Shown: piece after piece, positions 1-6,012 of the stretch
Position numbering within the stretch: position 1 is the stretch's first letter
Layout: the number at the start of each line of letters is the position of its first letter
NCBI GenBank assembly: GCA_001803705.1
Contig: MHDY01000218.1
Location: forward strand, 1-11,665
Length of the DNA: 11,665 nt
Direction: 5' to 3'
DNA from: Nitrospirae bacterium GWC2_56_14
Lineage (GTDB): Bacteria; Nitrospirota; UBA9217
Notes under the pieces: generated by a model
Told to the model about the DNA's origin: nothing
The model's database searches: none
What the model saw: the letters and a program-made list of their open reading frames with translations, nothing else
Translations under genes and position numbers: made by a program

Positions 1-776
1 GATTTGGATCCGGTCATGGCAACGATCTTTTTTGCAAAATCCAGGATCGTATATTCCTCGGGATTCCCCAGGTTCACCGGGCCGATAAAGTTCTCGCTGT
101 CCATCATCCTTACCATGCCGTCCACCAGGTCGTCAACATAGCAGAACGAGCGGGTCTGGGAACCCTCTCCGTAGACCGTGATGTCCCTGCCGTTGAGCGC
201 CTGCACGATGAAGTTGCTTACCACCCGGCCGTCATCCTGCAGCATGCGCGGGCCGTAGGTGTTGAAGATCCGGACGATCTTGATGTCCACGCGGTTCTGG
301 CGGTGATAGTCCATCATTAGGGTCTCGGAGGCCCGTTTGCCTTCGTCATAGCAGCTTCTGATGCCGATGGGATTTACATTGCCCCAATAGGTCTCTTTCT
401 GCGGATGCATAACAGGGTCTCCGTATACTTCGGAGGTCGAGGCCAGGAGGATCCGGGCCCTGGTCCTTTTCGCTATGCCGAGCATGTTGAGCGTACCGAG
501 GATGTTCGTCTTGATGGTTTTCACCGGGTTGTATTGATAATGGATGGGCGAAGCCGGACAGGCCAGGTGATAGATCCTGTCCACTTCCAGCAGAATGGGA
601 AGCACAATATCGTGACGCACCAGCTCGAACGCCGGATTTTTTAAGAAGTCCATAATGTTGTTTTTTCTGCCGGTAAAGAAATTATCCAGGCAGAGCACCT
701 CATGCCCTTCCTTGAGCAGTCGTTCGCACAGGTGTGATCCTAAAAATCCTGCGCCGCCGGTAACCAGTATTCTCAT
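1..776 (-). CDS. uxs: UDP-glucuronate decarboxylase (UDP-xylose synthase), C-terminus cut by window edge
   Basis: An NAD-dependent extended SDR enzyme expected to convert UDP-glucuronate to UDP-xylose in the cytoplasm. My translation of the 258 visible codons starts MRILVTGGAGFLGSHL, a Rossmann GxxGxxG nucleotide site at residues 7-13. STSEVYGDP lies near residues 113-121, and SCYDEGKR at 141-148 gives the catalytic Tyr143 and Lys147. The SCYDEGKR and NTYGPRM...DGRVVSNFI blocks are those of UDP-glucuronate decarboxylases rather than dTDP-glucose dehydratases. The ATG lies 1 bp after the stop of the UDP-glucose dehydrogenase gene, with GGGAG 8 bases upstream inside that gene, so translation is probably coupled. 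That enzyme makes this enzyme's substrate, which supports the assignment. The remaining roughly 50-60 residues lie beyond base 1. A related UDP-sugar epimerase or dehydratase is the main alternative. Confidence 0.88.
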   Translation of the reverse strand, partial: MRILVTGGAGFLGSHLCERLLKEGHEVLCLDNFFTGRKNNIMDFLKNPAFELVRHDIVLPILLEVDRIYHLACPASPIHYQYNPVKTIKTNILGTLNMLGIAKRTRARILLASTSEVYGDPVMHPQKETYWGNVNPIGIRSCYDEGKRASETLMMDYHRQNRVDIKIVRIFNTYGPRMLQDDGRVVSNFIVQALNGRDITVYGEGSQTRSFCYVDDLVDGMVRMMDSENFIGPVNLGNPEEYTILDFAKKIVAMTGSK

Positions 777-777
777 G

Positions 778-2112
778 CTATCTTCTCCCGATGCCGTAGT
801 AGGTAAATCCCATTTTCCTCAGCTCTTCCTGATTATAGATATTCCTGCCGTCGAAGATGACCGGTTTCTTCATGAGCTTTTTTATCTTTTGGAAATCAGG
901 CTTCCGGAACTCGTTCCACTCGGTCACCACCGCGAGCGCATCGGCGCCCCGGAGCGCGTCATAGCCGTCCTGCGTGATGCCGATCCTGTTCTTGAAGATC
1001 TTGCGTGCTTCGTGTTCTGCTATGGGATCGTGGGCCCTCACGGACGCTCCGGCGCGAAGCAGACGGTTGATAATAACGACCGACGGCGCTTCCCGCATAT
1101 CATCGGTGTTCGGTTTAAAGGAAAGGCCCCAGACTGCGATCATTTTGCCTTCCAGCGGCATTTTCAGGGAGGCTGTTTTTTTAGCGCCTTGTTCCGCAAA
1201 GTGTTTCAGTACCAGATTGGACAACTGCGTCTTCTGCCGTTCGTTAACCGCTTCGACGGACCTCAGCACTTTCGCGTCCACGCCATGGTCTTTTGCGGTC
1301 TGCACCAGGGCTTTTACATCCTTGGGAAAGCAGGACCCTCCGTAGCCCACACCCGGGAAGAGGAATTCGAACCCGATGCGCCGGTCGTACCCCATCCCCA
1401 TGCGCACGTTGTCGATATCGGCGCCAAGGCTGGCGCAGATGACCGCCATTTCGTTGATAAAGGAGATCTTCGTGGCGAGCATGGCGTTCGACGCGTACTT
1501 GGTCATTTCCGCGCTTCTGACGTCCATGATCAGGATCGGTTTTCCCGTGCGCACGAACGGCGCATAGAGTTCCTGCATCAGCGCTGCGGCCTTGGGGCTG
1601 TCGACGCCGATGACGACGCGGTCGGGCTTCATAAAGTCCTCGATAGCCGCGCCTTCTTTCAGGAACTCAGGATTGGAGACAACATCGAATTTGTGCTTTG
1701 TTTTGCCTGCAATGGCAGCCCTGACCTTGTCGCCGGTGCCGACGGGGACCGTGCTCTTGTTGATGACGACGGTGTATCCCGCCAGATGCGCGCCGATATC
1801 GCGCGCAGCGCCGAGCACGTATTTGAGGTCTGCAGAACCGTCCTCTCCCGGCGGCGTTCCCACGGCAATAAAGACCACGTCCGCTTTTTTTACCGCGGAG
1901 CGGATGTCGGTGGTAAAGCGCAGCCTGCCGTGAGCCACGTTCCGTTTGATCAGTTCCTCAAGCCCCGGTTCATAGATCGGTACGCTGCCTGCATTGAGCA
2001 GGTCGATCTTCTTTTTGTCGATATCCATGCAGGTGACATCACTGCCGCTTTCAGCAAGACAGGTGCCGGTAACGAGGCCGACATAGCCTGTTCCGATTAC
2101 GGAGATTTTCAT
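778..2112 (-). CDS. ugd: UDP-glucose 6-dehydrogenase
   Basis: Oxidises UDP-glucose to UDP-glucuronate with two NAD+ in the cytoplasm, supplying the decarboxylase encoded just downstream. The protein has 444 residues, the usual bacterial size. It opens with MKISVIGTGYVG, the Rossmann GxGxxG. The UDP-Glc/GDP-Man dehydrogenase signature continues through NKSTVPVGTG (about 118-127), NPEFLKEG (147-154) and the active-site block GYGGSCFPKD, with the nucleophile Cys261. Lys205 (EMTKYASNA) is in the expected catalytic helix. The C-terminal UDP-binding domain includes WGLSFKPNTDDMREAPS. The start is backed by AAGGAAGGGA about 8 bases upstream of the ATG. A 154-bp gap separates it from the heptose kinase gene upstream. 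I found no convincing promoter in that gap, so it may still belong to the same transcript. Confidence 0.95.
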   Translation of the reverse strand: MKISVIGTGYVGLVTGTCLAESGSDVTCMDIDKKKIDLLNAGSVPIYEPGLEELIKRNVAHGRLRFTTDIRSAVKKADVVFIAVGTPPGEDGSADLKYVLGAARDIGAHLAGYTVVINKSTVPVGTGDKVRAAIAGKTKHKFDVVSNPEFLKEGAAIEDFMKPDRVVIGVDSPKAAALMQELYAPFVRTGKPILIMDVRSAEMTKYASNAMLATKISFINEMAVICASLGADIDNVRMGMGYDRRIGFEFLFPGVGYGGSCFPKDVKALVQTAKDHGVDAKVLRSVEAVNERQKTQLSNLVLKHFAEQGAKKTASLKMPLEGKMIAVWGLSFKPNTDDMREAPSVVIINRLLRAGASVRAHDPIAEHEARKIFKNRIGITQDGYDALRGADALAVVTEWNEFRKPDFQKIKKLMKKPVIFDGRNIYNQEELRKMGFTYYGIGRR

Positions 2113-2160
2113 GAACTGGTTCCCTTCCTTAGCGATAGTGATGCGACATGGTAAAAATTG

Positions 2161-2265
2161 ACCACGGAGAACTCAGAGAAATCCCTAAGTTCATCAGCTG
2201 TTCAAATTGGGATTTTCAACGCAGAGTTCGTTTCTTTCCCGTTTTTTCCCGGTGCGCTCTGTGGT
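2161..2265. repeat. Large imperfect inverted repeat between hldE-type kinase and ugd
   Basis: The left end ACCACGGAGA (2161-2170) is matched on the opposite strand by ACCACAGAGC (2265-2256). Inside, AAATCCC (2179-2185) pairs with GGGATTT (2209-2215). Between these, AACTC...GAG on the left resembles AACTCTGCG on the right arm, although the right arm carries about 27 extra bases. The element starts 1 bp after the TGA of the kinase gene on the minus strand. The arrangement resembles a small non-coding palindromic repeat. It could act as an RNA hairpin between the two halves of the operon. Confidence 0.5.
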
Positions 2266-2266
2266 T

Positions 2267-3292
2267 TCATTTCAGTTTCGTCGTTCGCTTCTCCGGTTCG
2301 CTGTCCGCCATGATCGTTTGTTTCAACTCTTCGGGCTTCACCGTCGCGGTCCCGACAATGCCGACCACGATCCCGGCTGCAAAATTCGACAACCGTGCGG
2401 CATCGCCGAGGCTCGCGCCGGCCGCCATGGCCAGCGTGAGCACACTGATGACCGTATCGCCGGCTCCGGTGACGTCGTAGACCTCGCGCGCATTCGTGGG
2501 AATGTGGGTGATCCTGCCGTGTTCGAAAAGGCTCATCCCGTGTTCTCCGCGGGTGATGAGCACGGCGCTGCATTTGAGGCGGCTCAGCAGCTGTTTGCCT
2601 GCCCGGATAAGGCTTTTCTCATCATCGATATCGATCTTGGAGCCCAGCGATGCCTCTTTGGTGTTCGGGGTCAGGATGGTGACGCCGCTGTAAATGTTGA
2701 AGTGGCTGATCTTGGGGTCCACGGACACGACGACTTTATGCTTCTTCGCCAGGGCCACGATATCGCGCACGAGGCCCTTGGTGACCACTCCTTTGCAATA
2801 GTCGGACACGATGATGGCATCCAGACCGTCCAGGACCTGCTGCTTCACGTACGCATAGATCTGCCGGTGGGTCTCTTTCTCGATGCTGGTCTTCGCTTCG
2901 CGGTCGAAGCGCACCACCTGCTGGCTGTGGGCGATGATCCGTGTCTTGATCGTCGTCGGCCGGTTGTGCTCGACCATAAGGCCGTCGGTATGGATGCCCT
3001 GCGCTCGCAGCATATGCACGAGCTGCCTGCCGGCATCGTCATTGCCGATGACGCCGCAGATGCCCACGGTGCCGCCGAGGGCGTGGACGTTGTTCACCAC
3101 GTTGGTCGCCGCGCCGAGCAGCAGGCTCTCCCGCGTGACGTTCACGACCGGCACCGGCGCCTCCGGCGAGATGCGGGACACCTGCCCCCAGATGTAATGA
3201 TCGAGCATGACATCGCCGACCACGAGGGTGCGGGTCTGGCGGAAACGATCAACAAAATGCAGAAGTCTTTTTGCCGCTGTGTTCGAGGTCAT
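2267..3292 (-). CDS. rfaE1: D-glycero-beta-D-manno-heptose-7-phosphate kinase (HldE N-terminal type, kinase only)
   Basis: A PfkB/ribokinase-family sugar kinase that should phosphorylate D-glycero-D-manno-heptose 7-phosphate at C1, a step in ADP-heptose synthesis for LPS core. The 341 residues match the kinase half of HldE. DVMLDHYIWGQVSRISPEAPVPV at 27-49 is very characteristic of RfaE1. GAATNVVNNVHALGG follows at 60-74, and the PfkB signature DVTGAGDT at 273-280 includes the catalytic base Asp279. The cytidylyltransferase half of fused HldE is absent, so a separate RfaE2/HldC-type enzyme must be encoded elsewhere. The ATG overlaps the stop of the DUF3108 gene as ATGA, implying coupled translation; GGAG lies about 10 bases upstream. 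The last dozen residues are charged and low in complexity. Confidence 0.9.
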   Translation of the reverse strand: MTSNTAAKRLLHFVDRFRQTRTLVVGDVMLDHYIWGQVSRISPEAPVPVVNVTRESLLLGAATNVVNNVHALGGTVGICGVIGNDDAGRQLVHMLRAQGIHTDGLMVEHNRPTTIKTRIIAHSQQVVRFDREAKTSIEKETHRQIYAYVKQQVLDGLDAIIVSDYCKGVVTKGLVRDIVALAKKHKVVVSVDPKISHFNIYSGVTILTPNTKEASLGSKIDIDDEKSLIRAGKQLLSRLKCSAVLITRGEHGMSLFEHGRITHIPTNAREVYDVTGAGDTVISVLTLAMAAGASLGDAARLSNFAAGIVVGIVGTATVKPEELKQTIMADSEPEKRTTKLK

Positions 3293-4098
3293 GGTACGGT
3301 TTCTCCGGTCTGCATGGCGGTGAGCGTGGCAATAACGGTCCCGATGGAGATCTTGCTTTTCATCAGCAACGGTATTTTGCGTGCATCATCGGTCAGCCAC
3401 ATATATATCTCTCCCTTGTGCTGGAACACGCCTTCATACTTGGGATAGGTTTTTACCTTGATCGTGTTGAATTCCCCGAGGGGTGTCGTGATCTTCTCAC
3501 GGTCGAGCGTTTGTAACTCCACGGACCAGGTCTTGCCGTCATCATGCACATCGATAATGATCGGTTTTCCGATGGTGAAATCCTGCCTCGTCCTGGCGTA
3601 GTAGAGCGACGAGAGCGCATCCTGGACCCGCTCTGGAACAGTGAACTGCTCTTGTATGCCGTCTCTCAGGACCTTGACCGTTCCAGCGGACTGATCAAAG
3701 GTCATTTCTCGCTTTTTTTTTCTGTTGCCGTGCTTCTGGTCAAGGCTATAGGCGAGCGTATATAGTTCCTCGTCGTCCACGGTGCTCTGAATGCGGTCAT
3801 CGATCCGGTAAAATTTGGAAACGAGGCCCGAGGAGCGTGCCGTGGATATAAGCTTGAAGGCGCGCCTGCCGTTTTTTGCCGTCTCTGCAGCTTTGACCTC
3901 AAGGACCGCGGTGCCTGCCTGTACGATATCGGACCACGTGATGGTATACGTGAGGGTTTCTCCCGCCTGGAACGCATGGTTGACGGTCTTCGTATTGTTT
4001 CCGTGGTGGGCTCCGTGGTCTGCCTGCACGTTCCGGCAGGTGAAGAGCAGCGCGCTCACACCGATCATGATCCACAGGCGCATAGGTATTATCTGCAT
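3289..4098 (-). CDS. Exported DUF3108-domain protein
   Basis: A 269-residue protein with a cleavable-looking signal peptide: basic residue Arg7, hydrophobic core LWIMIGVSALLF, and likely cleavage near VQA/DHG at about residue 26. It is therefore probably periplasmic. From about residue 45 the pattern GETLTYTITWSDIVQAGTAVLEV, then FKLISTARSSGLVSKFYRIDDRIQS, and near the end MWLTDDARKIPLLMKSKISIGTV, is that of the DUF3108 family, whose biochemical role is not established. A His-rich stretch follows the signal sequence. The start at 4098 overlaps the glycosyltransferase stop by 10 bases and has AAGGA about 10 bases upstream. The next in-frame ATG (4083) lacks a ribosome site. Its place between two LPS-core genes suggests an envelope or surface-polysaccharide role, but that is only inferred. 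Confidence 0.8.
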   Translation of the reverse strand: MQIIPMRLWIMIGVSALLFTCRNVQADHGAHHGNNTKTVNHAFQAGETLTYTITWSDIVQAGTAVLEVKAAETAKNGRRAFKLISTARSSGLVSKFYRIDDRIQSTVDDEELYTLAYSLDQKHGNRKKKREMTFDQSAGTVKVLRDGIQEQFTVPERVQDALSSLYYARTRQDFTIGKPIIIDVHDDGKTWSVELQTLDREKITTPLGEFNTIKVKTYPKYEGVFQHKGEIYMWLTDDARKIPLLMKSKISIGTVIATLTAMQTGETVP

Positions 4099-5093
4099 GG
4101 TATCAATTTCCTTACCGCCTCGACGACGTCGTTTACCGAGATCGCGCTCATGCAGGCCATGGTACCAAGAGGACAGTGCTTTTCTTCACAGGGGACGCAC
4201 GGGAGCTGTCTGGTCAGAATACGGGCGTTCTTTCCAACCGGCCCGGCCCTGCGGGGATCGGTCGACCCGTAAAGTCCGATCGTCGCTGTCTGCACAGCGG
4301 TCGCGAGGTGCAGCGGACCGGTATCGGAGCTTACCAGGCATTTGCAGCGCGCCAGGAGCGCCGCCGACTCAGCGAGGTCGAACGTGCCGGCAGTGGTGAT
4401 GGCCCGCGTATGCATCGCCGCCATAACACCTTCGACGAGCGAACGGTCTTCTTTTCCGCCGATAAAGATCACGAAGACCCCGAGCTCATTGGCCAATCGG
4501 TCCGCCAGCTCAGAGAATCGCTCCGGAAGCCAGTTCCGCGATGGCCGTGCGGCCCCGACACTGCAGTTCAATGCTACCAGGGGCTGTTGACCGATCCCCT
4601 GTTCTGCCAGGAACCGGTCAATCTTTGCCGCTGCCTCGGGGATTATGGGAAGTTCGATGCAATCGATCGCTTCGCTGATCCCGAGCGGCTCCAAGGTTTT
4701 CATGAAATTTTCGACCGCATGGAGGCGACGGGTCCCGGGGACGACCCGCTTCTGTTTACGGTACACGACGCTCCGGTCCGCGCGGGAAATCTTCCGCAGG
4801 ACCCAGGAACGGACCGACGGCTGCATATCGACAAAGAGGTCGAACTGTTTCCGCCGCAATTGCAGACCGAAGGACAGGAACTCTTTCACGCTTTTTTTAA
4901 AATGCTCTTTGCTATAGACGAGCACACGGTCGGCAAGGGTCGTTCCCTGCACCAGCCGTTCCTGGCCGGGCGACACCACGACCGTGACCTCCGCCGCAGG
5001 AAAGGCGCGTTTCAATGCCTTGAGCGACGGCAACGTGTGAAGAAAATCACCGATCGCGCCCGGTTTGTAGAACAGTATGCGTTCAATGCTCAT
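4089..5093 (-). CDS. Glycosyltransferase family 9 protein, LPS heptosyltransferase-like
   Basis: Expected to add a heptose (or related sugar) from an ADP-sugar to the LPS inner core at the cytoplasmic membrane face. The 334 residues fit GT9 (WaaC/WaaF) length. The N-terminal KPGAIGDFLHTLPSLKALKRAFP (10-32) contains the conserved Asp16 of the GAIGD motif. The C-terminal donor-binding half has SSDTGPLHLATA (255-266) and LYGSTDPRRAGP. A Cys cluster C299-x2-C302-x4-C307-x6-C314 follows, a feature of many GT9 proteins outside the enterobacteria. The start is fixed: an in-frame TAA sits inside the promoter -10 just upstream, and no other ATG/GTG/TTG lies between. No Shine-Dalgarno is visible. This is the first gene of the surface-sugar operon. 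The precise acceptor, and whether it is WaaF, WaaC or WaaQ-like, cannot be read from sequence alone. Confidence 0.87.
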   Translation of the reverse strand: MSIERILFYKPGAIGDFLHTLPSLKALKRAFPAAEVTVVVSPGQERLVQGTTLADRVLVYSKEHFKKSVKEFLSFGLQLRRKQFDLFVDMQPSVRSWVLRKISRADRSVVYRKQKRVVPGTRRLHAVENFMKTLEPLGISEAIDCIELPIIPEAAAKIDRFLAEQGIGQQPLVALNCSVGAARPSRNWLPERFSELADRLANELGVFVIFIGGKEDRSLVEGVMAAMHTRAITTAGTFDLAESAALLARCKCLVSSDTGPLHLATAVQTATIGLYGSTDPRRAGPVGKNARILTRQLPCVPCEEKHCPLGTMACMSAISVNDVVEAVRKLIPCR

Positions 5094-5104
5094 GATAACG
5101 GTGC

Positions 5105-5133
5105 ATTATATGCAAACTGTTCGTTTTTGTAAA
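5105..5133 (-). promoter_or_regulatory. Sigma70-type promoter of the surface-sugar operon
   Basis: On the minus strand TTTACA (5133-5128) is followed after exactly 17 bases by a perfect TATAAT (5110-5105). Transcription should begin near 5098, only about 5 bases before the ATG at 5093. The mRNA of the glycosyltransferase would then be nearly leaderless, consistent with the lack of a ribosome-binding site. Confidence 0.75.
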
Positions 5134-5228
5134 TAAAATTGTGGAATGACCGGTTTCACCGAGGTTATTCCGGCGCGCTTCCAGGGTCACACCCTCCTGT
5201 GAATATTCGCTGCGCAGGTATAAAATGC

Positions 5229-5257
5229 TTGCAATGAAAAAGAGCAGCAGGTATTAT
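5229..5257 (+). promoter_or_regulatory. Sigma70-type promoter of the ferredoxin gene
   Basis: TTGCAA (5229-5234), a 17-base spacer and TATTAT (5252-5257) make a good vegetative promoter about 72 bases before the ferredoxin ATG. The predicted start point near 5264 falls at the edge of a perfect 12-bp palindrome. Confidence 0.65.
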
Positions 5258-5263
5258 CCCATG

Positions 5264-5275
5264 GCACCATGGTGC
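5264..5275. promoter_or_regulatory. Perfect 12-bp palindrome at the predicted transcription start, possible operator
   Basis: GCACCATGGTGC reads identically on both strands and begins 7 bases after the -10 box of the ferredoxin promoter. It could be a repressor site or a small 5'-end hairpin. Without further copies in the genome this is only suggestive. Confidence 0.35.
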
Positions 5276-5328
5276 AGAGCATTCTGTTTATATTTCATCC
5301 ATCACCAGCGATAAGGGAGGAACTGATC

Positions 5329-5511
5329 ATGGCTACACCAAAAGTGGATATGGACACCTGTATTGGTTGCGGTTTGTGCACTGAGCTCTGCCCCAAGGTT
5401 TTCGAACTTCGGGACGACAAGGCATGGGTCACCAATGGCAATGCATGCGATACCTGCGACTGCCAGCAGGCTGTGGACAGCTGTCCGGTGACGGCCATCA
5501 GCATGGAATAG
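5329..5511 (+). CDS. Small ferredoxin with eight cysteines, at least one [4Fe-4S] cluster
   Basis: A 60-residue soluble electron carrier. The N-terminal motif C11-x2-C14-x2-C17-x3-C21-P is the classical [4Fe-4S] ligand set. The C-terminal half has C40-x2-C43-x1-C45-x6-C52-P instead of the usual C-x2-C-x2-C-x3-C-P. Cys11, 14, 17 and 52 should bind one cluster. Whether Cys21, 40, 43 and 45 hold a second cluster, form a disulfide or bind something else cannot be decided here. The start at 5329 (MATPKVDMDTC) follows a strong AGGGAGG 8-10 bases upstream. An in-frame ATG at 5269 would add 20 residues lacking family resemblance and overlaps the predicted leader, so it is rejected. The gene stands alone with its own promoter and hairpin, so its redox partner is unknown. 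Confidence 0.9.
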   Translation: MATPKVDMDTCIGCGLCTELCPKVFELRDDKAWVTNGNACDTCDCQQAVDSCPVTAISME

Positions 5512-5526
5512 GCAATGCGTCTCACA

Positions 5527-5561
5527 TCCTGCGCTGCTGGACAAAGCGGCGCAGGACATTT
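5527..5561 (+). terminator. Hairpin downstream of the ferredoxin gene, probable terminator
   Basis: TCCTGCGCTGCT (5527-5538) pairs with AGCGGCGCAGGA (5545-5556) over 12 bp with one G-T pair and a GGACAA loop. The following T tract is short (CATTTCCC), so termination may be incomplete or factor-assisted. The tRNA promoter begins 9 bases after the stem. Confidence 0.6.
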
Positions 5562-5564
5562 CCC

Positions 5565-5592
5565 TTGACAAAACCCGCTGTTTCTATATTAT
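5565..5592 (+). promoter_or_regulatory. Promoter of tRNA-Leu
   Basis: A perfect TTGACA (5565-5570), a 16-base spacer and TATTAT (5587-5592) lie about 29 bases upstream of the mature tRNA 5' end. This leaves a leader of roughly 20 bases for RNase P to remove. Confidence 0.75.
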
Positions 5593-5620
5593 TCCCCTAC
5601 GATATACATGGTTATACCAT

Positions 5621-5709
5621 GCCGCTGTGGCGGAATTGGCAGACGCAAGAGACTTAAAATCTCTCGTTGGGCAACTGACGTACCGGTTCGATCCCGGTCA
5701 GCGGCACCA
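5621..5709 (+). tRNA. tRNA-Leu, anticodon TAA
   Basis: The acceptor stem GCCGCTG (5621-5627) pairs with CAGCGGC (5699-5705), followed by discriminator A5706 and an encoded CCA. The anticodon stem AGAGA/TCTCT encloses loop CTTAAAA (5653-5659), with anticodon TAA at 5655-5657, which reads TTA and TTG leucine codons. The long variable arm (around GTTGGGCAAC) is the class II feature of tRNA-Leu. The T-arm is ACCGG-TTCGATC-CCGGT. The last 17 bases, from CCCGG to CCA, are repeated 157 bp downstream. Confidence 0.97.
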
Positions 5710-5849
5710 CAAATAAAGTCGGCTATTCAGCCGGCTTTTTTGCTGACGGGTGGGATCGAACAAGGGGGTATGGGGGAAGGCATTCCCCCATGCTTCGGGG
5801 GAGCAACCGAGGGGGGCTGGCCCCTCTCGGAAGCGGAGCGCGTGAGATG
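5693..5849 (+). repeat. Tandem repeat unit 1 (157 bp), beginning inside the tRNA-Leu 3' end
   Basis: The unit runs from CCCGGT in the tRNA T-stem to the base before the next CCCGGT at 5850. It contains, in order: the tRNA 3' end, the terminator hairpin, GCTGACGGGTGGGATCGAAC (5742-5761, an inverted near-copy of the T-arm), hairpin ATGGGGGAA/TTCCCCCAT (5770-5778 with 5783-5791), and hairpin CCGAGGGGG/CCCTCTCGG (5807-5815 with 5822-5830). It ends in a GCGCGTGAGAT tail. No credible protein is encoded. Confidence 0.9.
5717..5741 (+). terminator. Rho-independent terminator of tRNA-Leu
   Basis: AGTCGGCT (5717-5724) and AGCCGGCT (5729-5736) form an 8-bp stem with one G-T pair and an ATTC loop, followed directly by a run of six T. 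It lies 7 bases after the CCA end. Confidence 0.85.
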
Positions 5850-6006
5850 CCCGGTCAGCGGCACCACAAAGAAAGTCGGCTATTCAGCCGGCTTTTTTTG
5901 CTGACGGGTGGGATCGAACAAGGGGGAATGGGGGAAGGATTCCCCCATGCTTCGGGGGAGCACCCGAGGGGGCAGGTCTCCTCGGGAAGCGAAGCGCGTG
6001 AGATTT
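5850..6006 (+). repeat. Tandem repeat unit 2 (157 bp), diverged second copy
   Basis: It repeats unit 1 in the same order and the same length, starting with the same 17 bases as the tRNA 3' end (5850-5866) but without the rest of the tRNA. Differences are scattered substitutions and 1-base indels, concentrated in the G-rich half. The hairpins are kept: ATGGGGGAA/TTCCCCCAT (5928-5936 with 5940-5948) and CCCGAGGGG/CTCCTCGGG (5963-5971 with 5978-5986). A third CCCGGT (6007-6012) closes the array, after which the sequence is unrelated. Confidence 0.9.
5874..5899 (+). terminator. Duplicate terminator hairpin in repeat unit 2
   Basis: The same AGTCGGCT / AGCCGGCT stem (5874-5881 with 5886-5893) and ATTC loop, followed by seven T. 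It would catch readthrough from the tRNA gene as a second, tandem terminator. Confidence 0.75.
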
Positions 6007-6012
6007 CCCGGT

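Noticed and set aside
655..2154. Long plus-strand open frame opposite ugd
   Set aside because: It mirrors the complete, well-conserved UDP-glucose dehydrogenase on the other strand. Its translation is rich in His, Arg and Phe with no family motif, as expected for antisense frames in GC-rich genes.
2113..2160. Separate promoter for ugd-uxs
   Set aside because: No -35/-10 pair with acceptable spacing was found on the minus strand in the gap; only a good ribosome-binding site is evident.
5187..5202. TCACA-N6-TGTGA as a CRP/FNR-type site
   Set aside because: The half-sites are in the opposite order to the CRP consensus TGTGA-N6-TCACA, and five-base arms arise easily by chance.
5693..5866. Classical attL/attR pair of an integrated island
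   Set aside because: The 17-bp tRNA-end duplication brackets only 157 bp with no integrase, and the following sequence is another full unit, so tandem duplication fits better.
5693..6012. Tandem repeats considered as a CRISPR array
   Set aside because: Only two units of 157 bp, no short repeat-unique spacer alternation and no cas genes in the window.
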